The notes beneath the pieces were generated by a model. The model worked only from the letters and a program-made list of their open reading frames with translations, made no database searches and was not told the origin of the DNA. A DNA stretch of 64,000 nucleotides from the NCBI GenBank assembly GCA_047967505.1, contig CM106539.1; one strand, written 5' to 3'. The DNA is from Dipteris shenzhenensis (lineage: Eukaryota > Polypodiophyta > Polypodiopsida > Gleicheniales). This document shows, one piece after another, positions 42,176-53,339 of this stretch (positions are counted from its first letter, which is position 1; each line of letters opens with the position of its first letter). A program made the position numbers and the translations under genes.

Positions 42176-42255
42176 TTCAAAATCTATATTTCTTCATAGA
42201 AAATCATGAAATGCATCAATCCTTTACAAGGTGATGTAGGAAAATCTCAAATTTT

Positions 42256-42533
42256 GGTTTTTAAACACTCCATCTAATCAATGTGGTGCCATGGTCAAAT
42301 CCCTCTACATATGTATTGGAATGGCCAAACTTGGCAAACAACATTTTATTGACTTGTAAGTTACATCAAAATGTGATATAACTTTTTTATGCAAGGTTTT
42401 TAAACACTCCATCTAATCAATGTGGTGCCATGGTCAAATCCCTTCTACATATGTATTGGAATGACCAAACTTGGCAAACAACATTTTATTGACTTGTAAG
42501 TTACATCAAAATGTGATAACTTTTGTGTGCAAG
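42256..42533. repeat. Tandem duplication, two copies of 139 bp
   Basis: 42256-42394 and 42395-42533, starting GGTTTTTAAACACTCCATC and including CAATGTGGTGCCATGGTCAA and GACTTGTAAGTTACATC. The copies differ at only a few bases, so the duplication is fairly recent. The unit shares GGTCAAATCCCTYC and GGCCAAACTTGGC with the palindromes next to it. Confidence 0.88.
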
Positions 42534-43650
42534 CTGATATAAAAAAGGATGCAATATTAAAAACAACATATAATTAAAATAGACATAACAAAAGATTCAC
42601 CATTTGGCCATAGATACATGAATTTTTCTTACTTTAGATAGAAGAATATTATTAGAAATAGGTGTTTGTATTTCAAATTGTATTATAAAGAGGCTTCATA
42701 GCCTATTTCTCTTCTTCTTCAACTCTAATACACCAATAATAGGGTCTTTGAATCCTCAACTAAGTCCTTAGAAAGACCGCTATGCTATTTGGAATCTCAC
42801 ATTCAATCGTAAGTTCTTATAATCTCATGTACAACAGATTGGAATGGATCACGTAGGTTGCCTTGGGTCAATACTGTGAATTTTCCATGCCTTCTTGTTC
42901 CAAATGGATAGATTCTCCATTCCTGCTTGCTACTACACACATGAAGAAACATCATTTTAGAAATTTAAATTTAAATAGATGTAATGCATCATGTGAATTC
43001 TTCTTCTTCAATAAACTTTTGGACTTCAAGACATACATTATCAACATCACAAGCTCCAGGCATCTCATTTACATCACCATTCCCTTCAAGTCCTGCATCA
43101 CCTACAAAACAACTTGCTCATGCATGACTTTGTGTCTTTTGATATGAATAGTCCATATCATCCATGCCCACCATTCTCATATCATCCTCCATGAAGGTCC
43201 TAAAAGAACAACTAAGGGAACCTTAGCAAAAGCAATGTACCACTATGGATAATCCAAAGTAAGAAATTACATTGAAACACTACAAAATTAACATTTTATC
43301 TCATATTCTCCTCTTTAGAGCACCTACTGAGGTTCAAGATGCTTTTTTTCTTGAAAAAAACAATCATGGATCACATATTGATCCTGCAACTATACGATTA
43401 GATGGTAACATGGGATATCTCCTCAAATGGTGCCATCAATAGTCATAGAGTTTACAGAGACTGTGATAGGCCATGATAGAAGGTAGGTGATGTTTGAGGA
43501 GGGATGAGAAAGACCATGAATGATTACAAGGGAGGAGAAGCAAGCAGAGGACTAGGTGTGAGGATGAAGGTAGATGAATATGCATGAGTAGGCGGAGTAG
43601 AAGCAACAGGAGCAGGCATATCATGAGGAGTCAAGAAGACCTTGCATGAG
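42534..43650. other. Sequence without a recognised gene
   Basis: 42640-42730 resembles the R/U5 part of a copia LTR (TTGTATTATAAAGAGGCTTC, then CTTCTTCTTCAACTCTAATACACC), but no partner was found. Short open frames in this stretch have no family features. Confidence 0.4.
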
Positions 43651-43654
43651 TAGG

Positions 43655-44115
43655 AGGGAGGAGGAGTAGGCATGAGCATGAGGGAAGATGAGAATGGATG
43701 AGCATGAGGGAGGAGGAGGAGCAGGAAAAAGCAGCGAGGGGGGGGAGGAGGAGGACACATGTGGGAGGAGGGAGGAGGAGGAAAAAGCAGCAGGGGGAGG
43801 AGGAGGATGCATGTGGGAGGAGGGAGGAGGAGGCGTGTGGACAAAGGGAGGAGGAGGGGGGGAGGCAATGGGAGGGAGGAGGAGGAGGAATGGGACGTGT
43901 GGAAGAGGAGGAGGGAGGAGGGAGATAAGGAGGAGGATGGGGGGAGGAGGAGGGAATTCAAATTCAAAATTCAAAATTCAAAAGTTTGACTTTGGAGGAT
44001 GGAGGGAGGAGGGAGAGAGAGGGAATTCAAATTCGAAATTCAAATTTTTGACTTTGGGAAAAGTGCCCCCTCCTTGGTGTAAGAGGTGGCCCCCTCCTAG
44101 GTGTAAGAGGTGTAA
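43655..44115. repeat. GGA-rich microsatellite and short tandem duplications
   Basis: 43655-43960 is (GGAGGA)n-like purine DNA. 43949-44055 has two copies of GGAATTCAAATTC(A/G)AAATTC ending in TTTGACTTTGG. 44060-44115 has about three copies of a unit around CCCCCTCCTTGGTGTAAGAG. The Pro/Ser and Gly/Glu open frames here are artefacts. Confidence 0.75.
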
Positions 44116-44239
44116 GGGGTGGGATCAACTGGGCTTAACCCACCTAGGTAGGGGGGGTTAGGACTGCCTTGGACCCCACAAGAGGACTTGCATTAGGCCT
44201 AATCCATTTCTTAACCCATTCCTTATGAGGCCCTTTTGA

Positions 44240-44760
44240 CACCCCATTTCTCCCCTAATGATGTGGAATTTTAAAGCCATGACACTAATGAAAGCAGTTT
44301 TTAACAGATAAAAAAATCAATCCAAATTTTTTACTAGCTATATATCGCTTTTAACTAATGAGCTAATCCTTGCAATATCGTTAGGAAAGCATCTTGGTAT
44401 TGTGTGGTCGATTTGGAAATTCCAAATACATGCTATTATCAACAGCACATCTTTCAATAAAAAACTGACCTTAGGTCGATTTCAATACCAAAAAATTCTT
44501 TCATTAGCGTCATGGCTTTAACATCCCACATTACATTTTTGAAAAAGTAAATTGACCTTAGGACTATTTACTCTTCAAATATGTGATGTAATTTAATAAT
44601 ATATAAGTCTTTATATACACTCATTGCATATCACATCTTTTAAATGCAATTTAACCTTAGGTCGATTTCAAAGCTAAGTAATGATTTCATTAGCACCATG
44701 TCTTTAACATCCCACATTACATCTTTGACATGCAAATCGACCTTGGGTCAATTTTGAAGG
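44240..44760. repeat. Degenerate tandem repeat with GACCTTAGGTC palindrome
   Basis: ACCTTAGGTCGATTTCAA followed by TTTCATTAGCNNCATG and CTTTAACATCCCACATTACAT occurs near 44467 and 44650, with partial copies near 44265, 44560 and 44738. The period is about 170-190 bp. Confidence 0.65.
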
Positions 44761-45327
44761 TTGAAACATGTTATGATTGTCATAGTGGCTTCATGCACAC
44801 TCGTACACATTTTATACTTTAGAACGTTAAAATAATATTTTCATTAGAACCAAATCTTTACGTACATCTTGTAATAGTAATAGAAATGAAAGAGGATATT
44901 GGTGATAAGGTAGTACCACATTTAAGTTCCATTGTGAAGTAAAGAGGTCAATTCATTTGGACACTTATAGTGTTAAGGCGATGGTGGAAATCTTGGACAA
45001 CAAAACAGATTCGATGAAGAACCTTGGATAAGACATAAAGGCAAGCAATACATTGGAAGGGTGTGGCATTTCTAGTATGGTAATAATTTTTTTCACTCGT
45101 GTAGAGAACTAATACTATGACATGGGTACTACACATTTGGGTGGGAAACAACCTTTATCATTGATGTTAGAAGTGCTTTTAGGTAGCTAATGGTATGTTT
45201 ATATATATATAATACATAGCAATGATGTGACGCTAAGTCTAGTTATGGACTTTTGTAAATCATAGCTTGTGGATGTTCATAATAAACAAACAAAAGGTTT
45301 AGTCATTCATTTGTCTAGCTAATCTTT
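44761..45327. other. Sequence without a recognised feature
   Basis: AT-rich with a short (TA)n run near 45200. No gene seen. Confidence 0.5.
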
Positions 45328-45694
45328 ATGTCAGTTGCTTGGAGGTTTGGTGCTTTGGAAAGGAGGATATCAAAAGAGGAAGAGATCAAGAGAGACCTTG
45401 AGATGGATCCACCATCGAGAAGTGACACATTCCCAACAAACAAAGATCAGACCCTCTCCCTTGGGAGTAGTCACAAGGGTCACTTCAGAACATATTTTGT
45501 AAGTATCTTACTATCTCACCAGTTAATGCATTTGTGATAGATATTTGAATACTCTTACTTTTGTATTTAGCTAGCTTCTTTTAAATTATGTAATGTTAGT
45601 ATACTTAATTAAAATTTCCATTTTGCATGATGCTTACTTGGGTGATAGCTCTAGAGTGGACAAGGGATTTGGAGCATGCTAGGGATGAAATCCC
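45328..45694 (+). other. Possible exon remnants at the insertion site of element F
   Basis: 45328-45537 is open and charged (ISKEEEIKRDLEMDPPSRSD), followed by GTAAGT-like sequence at 45499. A second open segment after ...GATAG near 45650 reads EWTRDLEHARDEIP up to the element F boundary, and the frame continues at 51223 with IRDMECE. A similar start, GGTGGACAAAGGAGCTCAAG after CTATAG, occurs near 51630. I do not recognise the protein; a decayed host gene or DNA transposon is possible. Confidence 0.3.
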
Positions 45695-46411
45695 TGTAAG
45701 AAAACAATACGTCTGTGCTCAACAGATAACAGGATCTCGTACACAAGAGAGAAAATATATAGTATGGAGAATCAAAAATTTGATTACTGTAGAACTGATA
45801 CAATAGATGGCGCTGCCTCCCAATCATGCGCTCCTGTGAAAGAAGCTTCGATGGCGAGTTGGAAATAGTAGAGGACGGAGGCTGGATGCTAAGGAATCAG
45901 GGTTGCTGTAGCCAGTGATGAAATGGGCTTCATGGGCTTGCTATTATATAGCCACCAGTCATAGTCAGTTGGGCTCAATTGGGTGACCAACCCAGTCCAC
46001 CCAAAATGGTCGACTGGGGGTCAGTCCCAAAATAGGCCACCGACCACACAATAGAACCGGTGCGCAAAATAGAGCAACTGACCTACAGAGTCCGTTTGGC
46101 CCACAACCATCCGGGATCTCTAGGACTCCAAACGGGCCCCGCAACTCGAGAGTGGGCTATCCCAGGAAATGTTCCATCTACCCTCTATGCAGTCAATCAT
46201 GGGATGCCTTCCCGCACTTGCATGTAGCCTAGTTGGCAGTGTGCCAACTCTGTCCAACCATCAGGCCACACATGGCCCCCATCTAGTGTCCAAACAAGGA
46301 CCTACCGGATAACCGAGCTACTCAAATGCCTTCTCCTCATATGGGGGCCTTACAAGTAGAGTTAGCTGGTTCCCGCGTAGTTACATGAGAGTGGAGCATT
46401 GATATCTATCA
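45695..46411 (-). repeat. 3' LTR of element F
   Basis: 717 bp. The minus-strand start TGATAGATATCAATGC follows a PPT (TTGAGGGGGGG on minus, about 46411-46422). The end is TTCTTACA at 45695. Confidence 0.92.
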
Positions 46412-46441
46412 CCCCCCCTCAATGTCCACCTAGAAGTGAAC

Positions 46442-47320
46442 TTACTTTTTCGGTCCAATGCCAAGTCGATGAAGATGTCTCTCCAGCAAGTCTCTTCCAA
46501 GAGCCTTTGTGAAGATGTCCGCAGCATTCTCTGTAGTCGAACAGTGCACCGAGTCAACCTCTCCATCCATGATGAGCTCACGTACAAAGTGATATTGAAT
46601 CTCAATGTGTTTTGTGCGAGCGTGGAACACAGGGTTCTTTGCAATCACCATGCAACTCTGATTGTCACATGATAACTGCGTAGGCTTGTTCTGCACTGCA
46701 CCCATGTCCCCCAGAATCCTCCTCAACCACACTGCCTTGCAAGAAGCAAAGCATGCTGATTTTTGTACTCAGACTCGGTAGAATAAAGAGCAACTGTGGG
46801 TTGCTTCTTGCTGACCCATGACACAGCTCCAGATCCAAGTGAGAAAACAGTAACCTGTCACTGATCTCCTACTGTCCACATCTCCTACCCAGTCATAGAA
46901 TCCGGTCAAGATGTTGCCCTTGGTATAGGTGATGCCATAATCAAGTGTGCTTTTGATGTGTTTTAGCACCTGCATCCCTGCCCTCCAATGGTTCTCCTGG
47001 GGCTTATTGGAAAACCTGCTTAGTACACCAGTCGCAAAGTTGATGTCCGGCCGTGTGTTGCACAAGTAAATCAAACTGCCCACAAGCCTTCTGTACTTTG
47101 CTTCGTCCACCAGTGGTGATGAATCCTCGTTTGAGAGCTTCATGTCAACCTCCATAGGGGTACCAACTATCTTGCACTCAGCCATGCCAAATGCCTTCAG
47201 TATCTCTCTAGCATACTTCAGCTGTGAAATGAAGATCTGTTTCAGCTCTTGCCAAACTTCAATCCCCAAATAGAAATGCATCAGTCCGAGGTTTGTCATT
47301 TCAAACTCTCTTCCTAGCAA
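46442..47320 (-). pseudogene. RT thumb and RNase H of element F
   Basis: 46769-47320: LGLMHFYLGIEVWQ, KYAREILKAFGMAECK, GTPMEVDMKLS, YRRLVGSLIYLCNTRPDINF and DWVGDVDSRRSVTGYCF (RNase H first Asp block reads Y-D-W, normally S-D-x-D). 46442-46732: WLRRILGDMG, LSCDNQSCMVIAKNP, RTKHIEIQYHFVREL and NAADIFTKALGRD. A frameshift lies near 46740-46800, where the A-E-Y motif of RNase H would be. Confidence 0.9.
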
Positions 47321-48435
47321 ATGCTTTGTCTATGAGAACTTCTCTTCATGGTTCCCTGTTATGACAAGGTCTTCCACATAAAGGACCACGATCATACACG
47401 TGCCTCCTTCTCTGAAGATATACAAATTTGCATCTGATGGGCTCCTCCTAAACCCGTTTTGCAGAAAGTAGGCATCAATTCACTGGTACCACGCTTGTGG
47501 GGCCTGTTTCAGCCCGTAAAGTGCCTTCTTTAGTTTACAAACTTTCCCTTCTGAACTGGGAATCACAAAACCTGGTGGTTGTTCCATGTATACCTCCTCC
47601 TTGAGATCCCCATTCAGAAAGGCAGATTTTACATCCATCTGAAACACGAGCCAACTTCCCTAGGTAGCTAAAGCCAAAACACTGTGAATTGTGGTTAGCT
47701 GAGCTATGGGAGCAAAAGTATCCTAATAATCAAAACCATGTACCTGTGCAAATCCTTTTGCCATGAGGCGAGCCTTGTACTTATCCAACGTGCCATTGGA
47801 CTTGTACTTGGTCTTGTACACCCACTTGGTGCCGATTACCTTGTGTTTTGGTGGACGATCCACAAGGTCCCAAGTGTTGTTCTTCATTATGGAGCCATAC
47901 TCCGACTGCATAGCCTCCATCCACCTATCATCACGCTGTGCCTCTTCAAGACAATTGGGTTCATCAGCACAGATCACTTCTGTCATCAAAGCATAGTTGA
48001 CCAAGTGTTCTTGCGCTCTTCTTTACTCCTCTAATCTCTTGGATCGGCAGTGTTCGGATGGTTCCTCCTCAATGGCTGGAGGTTCTCTGCCATCCAAAAG
48101 CTGGTTTATCCACTTCGGGAATGGCTTTGCCATTGTGGTTCTGCAGGCTCTTCTTCATCTTCTTTATCTTGAATCCTCCCAAGCACCGTTGGGGGAGTTC
48201 GGTCTATTGTTGGTGGTGGTACTGGATGGATATCTTGGTCCTGGTTGTCTGGGAAGGAAGCATCCTCCTCCAATTGATGCGGCTGTTCTGAGAAGACCAC
48301 ATCGCGACTTACTATTACCTTCTTGGTAACAGGGTTATAGAGATGGTAACCCTTCGCCTCTTCGCTGTAGCCCAAGAAAATACACTTCCGGCTCTTCGGT
48401 TCCAATTTGGTCCTGTTAGCATCAGGGACATGCAC
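47321..48435 (-). pseudogene. Integrase tail and RT palm of element F
   Basis: 48106-48435 is the integrase C-terminal part (CIFLGYSEEAKGYHLYNP, RDVVFSE). 47723-48004 begins RT (WMEAMQSEYGSIMKNNTWDL, KYKARLMAKGFAQVHGFDY). Further down, about 47373-47402, the catalytic motif reads LYVEDLVIT instead of Y-V-D-D: the first active-site Asp is Glu. A stop lies at about 47330 and others between the segments. Confidence 0.88.
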
Positions 48436-48573
48436 AAAATAGTCACATCCAAAAACTTTAAAATGTGCAGCTGAAGGTTTCTTACCAAAAAAGGCCTACA
48501 ATGGAGTCATCCCACTCACAACTTTTGTGTAGCTACGATTCAAAATGTAAACTATAGTGCCACATGCTTCAGC

Positions 48574-49023
48574 CTAGAAAGTCTTTGGCAAATCTTTCCC
48601 TTTCATCATACTCCTGCCCATTTCACAGATGATGCGCATCTTGCATTTTGCTACTCCATTTTGCTGTGATGTATGTGGCGGGGGTTTCTGCCTCTTGATC
48701 TCGTGACTTTTGCAGTAACTCTCGAATTTAGCTGATGTGAACTCTCCACCTCTATCTGATCTCAATTTCTTCACCTTCTTCCCCATTTCTTTCTCGACCA
48801 TTACATGCCATTCCTTGAACTTACTAAAAGCCTCATCTTTAGTCTTCAGGAGGTATATCCATATCCTTCTACTGTAGTCGTCGATCAGCATCATGAAGTA
48901 GTAGGAACCACCCAAAGCTTCCGTCTCCATCTTTCCGCAGAGGTCCGTGTGAACGAGCTCTAGAGGAGCCTTTGCCCTAGTGGCCTCTTTAGGAAAGGGC
49001 TGCCGATGCTGCTTTCCCATCAT
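48574..49023 (-). pseudogene. Integrase catalytic core of element F
   Basis: ELVHTDLCGKM, MLIDDYSRRIWIYLL (first Asp), KLRSDRGGEFTS (second Asp) and HTSQQNGVAKCKMRI, where the catalytic Glu is Lys. The frame ends shortly after with a stop (KTF, where an active copy would have a Trp-rich continuation). Element E carries the same Glu-to-Lys change at the same place. Confidence 0.9.
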
Positions 49024-50372
49024 GCAATTTCACATACGTCGGGCAGATCTGAAATTTCTGGTAGGTCTGCAATCATTCCACTTTTATGCATCTCCTTCAA
49101 AGAACTAAGGTTTAGATGACCAAACCTCTCATGCCACAGCTTAGTGTTCTTCACATCGGCTCGAGCACTGAAAGCTAAGAGTTCATAGATGTTGTTGCGC
49201 CGTGTACCTTTACCAATGACCTTTCCTTGAAGATCCAGGATTTGCGCACCATTCTTATTGAATTGAACTTTGAGGTCCCGATCCGTGATCGCAGAAATGG
49301 ACAACAAGTTCCTCTTGATATCTGGCACAAAAAGAACATCGGACAACTGTTTTAGAACTCCATCTGACTTGAGAGCAATCATACCTTTTCCTTTTGCTGG
49401 ACATTTTGCATCATTGCTGACTGCTACCAGTATGTCATTCCCTACCGACTGTAGAGAGGTATACCAATCCTTCCAACTGGTTATGTGGTGCGATGCACCA
49501 CTGTCAGTGATCCAAGGTTCATCCGTAGGTACATGAACTCCAATCTCCTCAATTGCTACGAACAGCTCTACTGGTGCTACTTGCACACTGTTGCTGGACT
49601 CTTTCTTTACTCCGTTCTTCTCATCTGCAATCTTCTTTCGGCACTCATTTTGCTTGTGCCCTACCTTGTTGCAATAGAAGCACTTGATCTTCTTCTTTCT
49701 CTTTTTATCATAAGAAGAAGATGGGTTACCAGAGTCCTTACCCGTACCTTTCTTTGATCTAGCGTAGAAAGCCGAATCTTCTCTAGTCCTCGTCTTTTGA
49801 CGCATCTCCTCCTCCAGAAGCATCACACTGAAATCCTCAAAGTTGAGGGGCGGATTTCTGTTCTGAATATTCAGCACCGTAACAAGACCATTGTACTTTG
49901 GTGGGAGAATCCGTATATACCTTCGTGCTAGATTCTTGCTGGTGATGGTGATGCCAATCGCAGTCATCTGATCACGCAGATTCTTCACCCTAGTGATGAA
50001 CTTCTCTGCCGCTTTAGACTCAGACAATTTCTCGTTCGCGAGTTGAGTCTCCAGATTCTGAATCCGCGTTAGATTCGTGGTCTCATACTGATTTTTCAAG
50101 ACCGTCCATGCCTCCTCCATTGTGGTGACATGTTGAATTAATGCCATGATGGAATCACTTACACTGTAGACAATAGAACATAGCGCATCTGCATTTCTTC
50201 TTGTCCACGTAAGAATCTCATCCACAGTTGGTACTATCTGTTGTCCTGCATTGGCTAGATCCGCTCTCGCAACCGGCCTCACGTCCACCCCAGTAGCAGT
50301 GTCCCAAAGCTCATATGCACTTAGGATGGTCTTCATCTTGAACTTCCAGAGTGGATAGTTAGAGCGGTCCAA
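49020..50372 (-). pseudogene. gag-pol: gag, protease and integrase N-terminus of element F
   Basis: 450 codons: SNYPLWKFKMKTIL at the start, MEEAWTVLKNQYETTN and LNFEDFSVMLLEEEMRQK in capsid, knuckle CFYCNKVGHKQNEC (residues 231-244), protease WITDSGASHHITSW intact, then VLFVPDIKRNLLSI and the integrase zinc-binding part KLWHERFGHLN. It ends at a stop near 49020; the core continues in the overlapping frame. The first codons of gag lie upstream of the Met at 50372 and are damaged. Confidence 0.91.
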
Positions 50373-50480
50373 CTTTCCGCTTTTGCCGAACGGTGGGATT
50401 CACAGTCTTGCGGGCTGGGCCATCTCTCACAATCTGCTCACAAACAGAAACACACTACCAAATCTTCTTGCTAGAGTCCA

Positions 50481-50493
50481 GGCTCTGAAACCA
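50481..50493 (-). other. Primer binding site of element F (tRNA-iMet)
   Basis: TGGTTTCAGAGCC on minus, at the LTR edge; one mismatch to the consensus initiator-Met PBS. Confidence 0.85.
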
Positions 50494-51217
50494 TGTAAGA
50501 AAACAATACAACGTCTGTGCTCAACAGATAACAGGATCTCATACGCAAGAGAGAAAATAGATAGTATGGAGAATCAAAAATTTGATTACTGTATAACTGA
50601 TACAATAGATGGCGCTGCCTTCCAACCATGCGCTCCTGTGAAAGAAGCTTTGATGGCGAGCTGGAAACAGTAGAGGACAGACGTTGGATGCTAAGGAATC
50701 AGGGTTGCTGTAGCTAGTGATGAAATGGGCTTCACGGGCTTGCTCTTATATAGCCACCAGTCGTAGTCGGTTGGGCTCAATTGGGTGACCGACCTAGTCT
50801 GCCGAAAACGGTCGATTGGGGGTCGGTCTTGAAATAGGCCACCGACCACACGATAGAACCGGTGCGCAAAATAGAACAACTCACCTACGGTATGCGTTCG
50901 ACCCACAGCCATCTGGGATCATCTGGGACTCCAAACGAGCCCCGCAACTCGAGAGTGGGCTACCTCGGGAAATGCTCCATCTACCCTCTATGCAGTCAGT
51001 CATGGGATGCCTTCCCACGCTTGCATGTAGCCTAGTTGGCAGTGTGCCAACTCTGTCTAGCCATCAGGCCATACATGGCCCCCATCTAGTGTCCCCCAAA
51101 CTAGGACCTACTGGATAACTGCGTTACTCAAATGCCTTCTCCTCATATGGGGTCCTTACAAGTAGAGTTAGTTAGTTCCCGCGTAGTTACATGAGAGTGG
51201 AGCATTGATATCTAACA
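50494..51217 (-). repeat. 5' LTR of element F
   Basis: 724 bp, TGTTAGATATCAATGC (right edge) to TTTTCTTACA (left edge). Confidence 0.92.
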
Positions 51218-51222
51218 ATCCC

Positions 51223-52985
51223 AATAAGAGATATGGAGTGCGAATGAGAATGAGATAGTTTAGTCTCTATTAGTGATACAGATTGAGGAGACCAGTGTAG
51301 GTCTCCATTTTTTGTTTTATATAGTATGAGGTTGTATACCCTTCTCGAGATATCTTATTGTGGATTTATACATTCATGTCCCCATGAGCCAATTTTGGTG
51401 CTCATGCCTTGCAGCATTATATATTCATGCCCTTTTGTATCATGATTCTTCAAAGTAGGGTTCATTGAGTGTTATTTCTAGGAATATGCATGGCATTTCC
51501 ATACTTGTTGTTTATTTGTTTTGTTTTTTTCTTTATATCCCATCATATTCTTGATGACTTGTTGTTCTAGATATTTCTAGATGACCTTTTTCAATTATAG
51601 ATAAAGGAAAACATGACACTACTGCTATAGGGTGGACAAAGGAGCTCAAGAGAAATTTATCAATTTTCATAATTTTGTATATGAGCACATGCAATAATTC
51701 AATACAAAAGAAGCATATACAAGTGATTCTAGTATAATCAAATTAAAAATTTGGGAAATAATAAATGATTTCAAACATACTTTTCAGACTTATAGCAACA
51801 TTGAAGGGAATATGCAAAACCAACTCTTGGAAAGAGAAGTTGTTAATGCAAAATTGAAAGCATCCAAGTAATATCTTCAATATAATGTCTTCAAAACAAA
51901 CCAATACAAGTGAATTCTAGTATAATCAAATAAAAAATTGACCTTGATCAAGAATTTAGAGCCAACTTGTTCATTGAATTTTGGCACAATGAAGTACCCA
52001 TTGGTCATATTGACTTCAATATGTACTCATGAATGCAATATTTTGTCAGAAAGGGCTAAGATTGATGCCCTAGCTTGAGGAGTATTTGTACCTCTTTGTA
52101 TTTTTTTAATGGGTTGCTAAAAGTTGATGCCATATAGCATGAGGAAAATTTGTTTCAAGATAGCCCTTTGCATTATTTCACAAATGATATGATTTAAAAA
52201 ATAAAGGAAAGAATGATTGCATATGCATGTGAAATGAGATCATGATCAATATAAAAAAAATCTATCTACTTTCATAAATTTGTATATGAGCACATATGAA
52301 GAGAGAAAATTAAACGCAATGATCGAGCATGATTGAATTGTAGTCTAATGAAGTAGAAAATATGGGCAGATTTCAAGCCAAAATTTCCATAGATTGTTGG
52401 CAATATGAAGTATGTATTAGCCTTACTAGCTTCAATATGTACTCATGAACATGGTATTTTTTCATAAATTTCTGAGATCGACACCATATCTTTTAAGAAA
52501 ATACGTTTTAAAATTTATCATTTTTTTGACTGAAATTGTGAGTCCTAAAAAAAGTGAAACTTGGGATATTCCCACTTTTCCTAATATGGTCTTAGTGAGA
52601 AAATTTCTCAAAACAAATGTAATTTTACATGTTTATCATACATGCTTAATTATCATATGATAGCATTTAGAAGAGAAATTGTTTCAAGGATTAAAAAAGC
52701 AATTTGGTAAAACTTTATAGAAGAGAATTGAAGTAATGTGTTCTTCAAAAGCGATCTCTTCTGTACATCGTACATCAAATAAAATGTATTGAGATTACAT
52801 ATGTTTACTAGAGGACAATTATTTTATCTTTTTGGTTATATATACAATCTTAGTTCAAATATTCTCATTTAAAATAGAAATATACCATGCAACATGAATG
52901 TTAGATATAAAAATATGAAATCTTGATTCAACAAAGAAAACAAGAACAATGCATACATGCCAACATGAATGTTAGTTATAGTGTA
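51223..52985. other. AT-rich sequence without a recognised feature
   Basis: Related short phrases recur, for example a TTCAATATGTACTCATGAA phrase near 52015 and 52430, and TATATGAGCACATRTG near 51677 and 52282, which suggests an old partial duplication of about 400-600 bp. No coding signal. Confidence 0.45.
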
Positions 52986-53250
52986 TCAATACATGGCAAT
53001 CTATCCATGTACTTTTCCTAAAGAATTTAATACAAAAAAAATTGGACAATTTATCCATGTACTTTTAGAAGGAATTTAATAAAAGGAAATTTGGACAATG
53101 GAAATGTAGGCCTTTTTACAAGAAATTGTTGACACAAATGAAAAATAAAAAATCACACAAATACTATCGTTTTCAAGGAAAAATACTCAAACATGGAAAT
53201 GTCCATTGGTTTTCAAGGAAAAATACTCAAACATGGAAATGTCCATAAGT
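52986..53250. repeat. Short tandem duplications
   Basis: Two 40-bp copies at 53169-53208 and 53209-53248 (GTTTTCAAGGAAAAATACTC and ATGGAAATGTCCAT), preceded by a diverged pair of about 55 bp containing TCCATGTACTTTT and GAATTTAATA (52998 and 53052). Confidence 0.8.
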
Positions 53251-53339
53251 ACAGTTAAAACACAAAATGTGTCTCGGTCGCATGGTGAGTAACATTTTGT
53301 CAATATACCATGGATGTTGCATGGTCATGCCCTGAGGAG

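Larger units (their letters stand above)
45695..51217 (-). mobile_element. Ty1/copia element F, complete but decayed
   Basis: LTRs at 45695-46411 and 50494-51217, ATCCC flanking both sides (45690-45694, 51218-51222), PBS, gag, protease, integrase, RT, RNase H in minus orientation. The LTRs differ at many positions, so it is older than elements E and the gag-only element. Stops, frameshifts and a mutated RT active site are present. Confidence 0.94.

Noticed and set aside
43524-44161. Pro/Ser and Gly/Glu frames on both strands
   Set aside because: Translation of the (GGAGGA)n-like tract.
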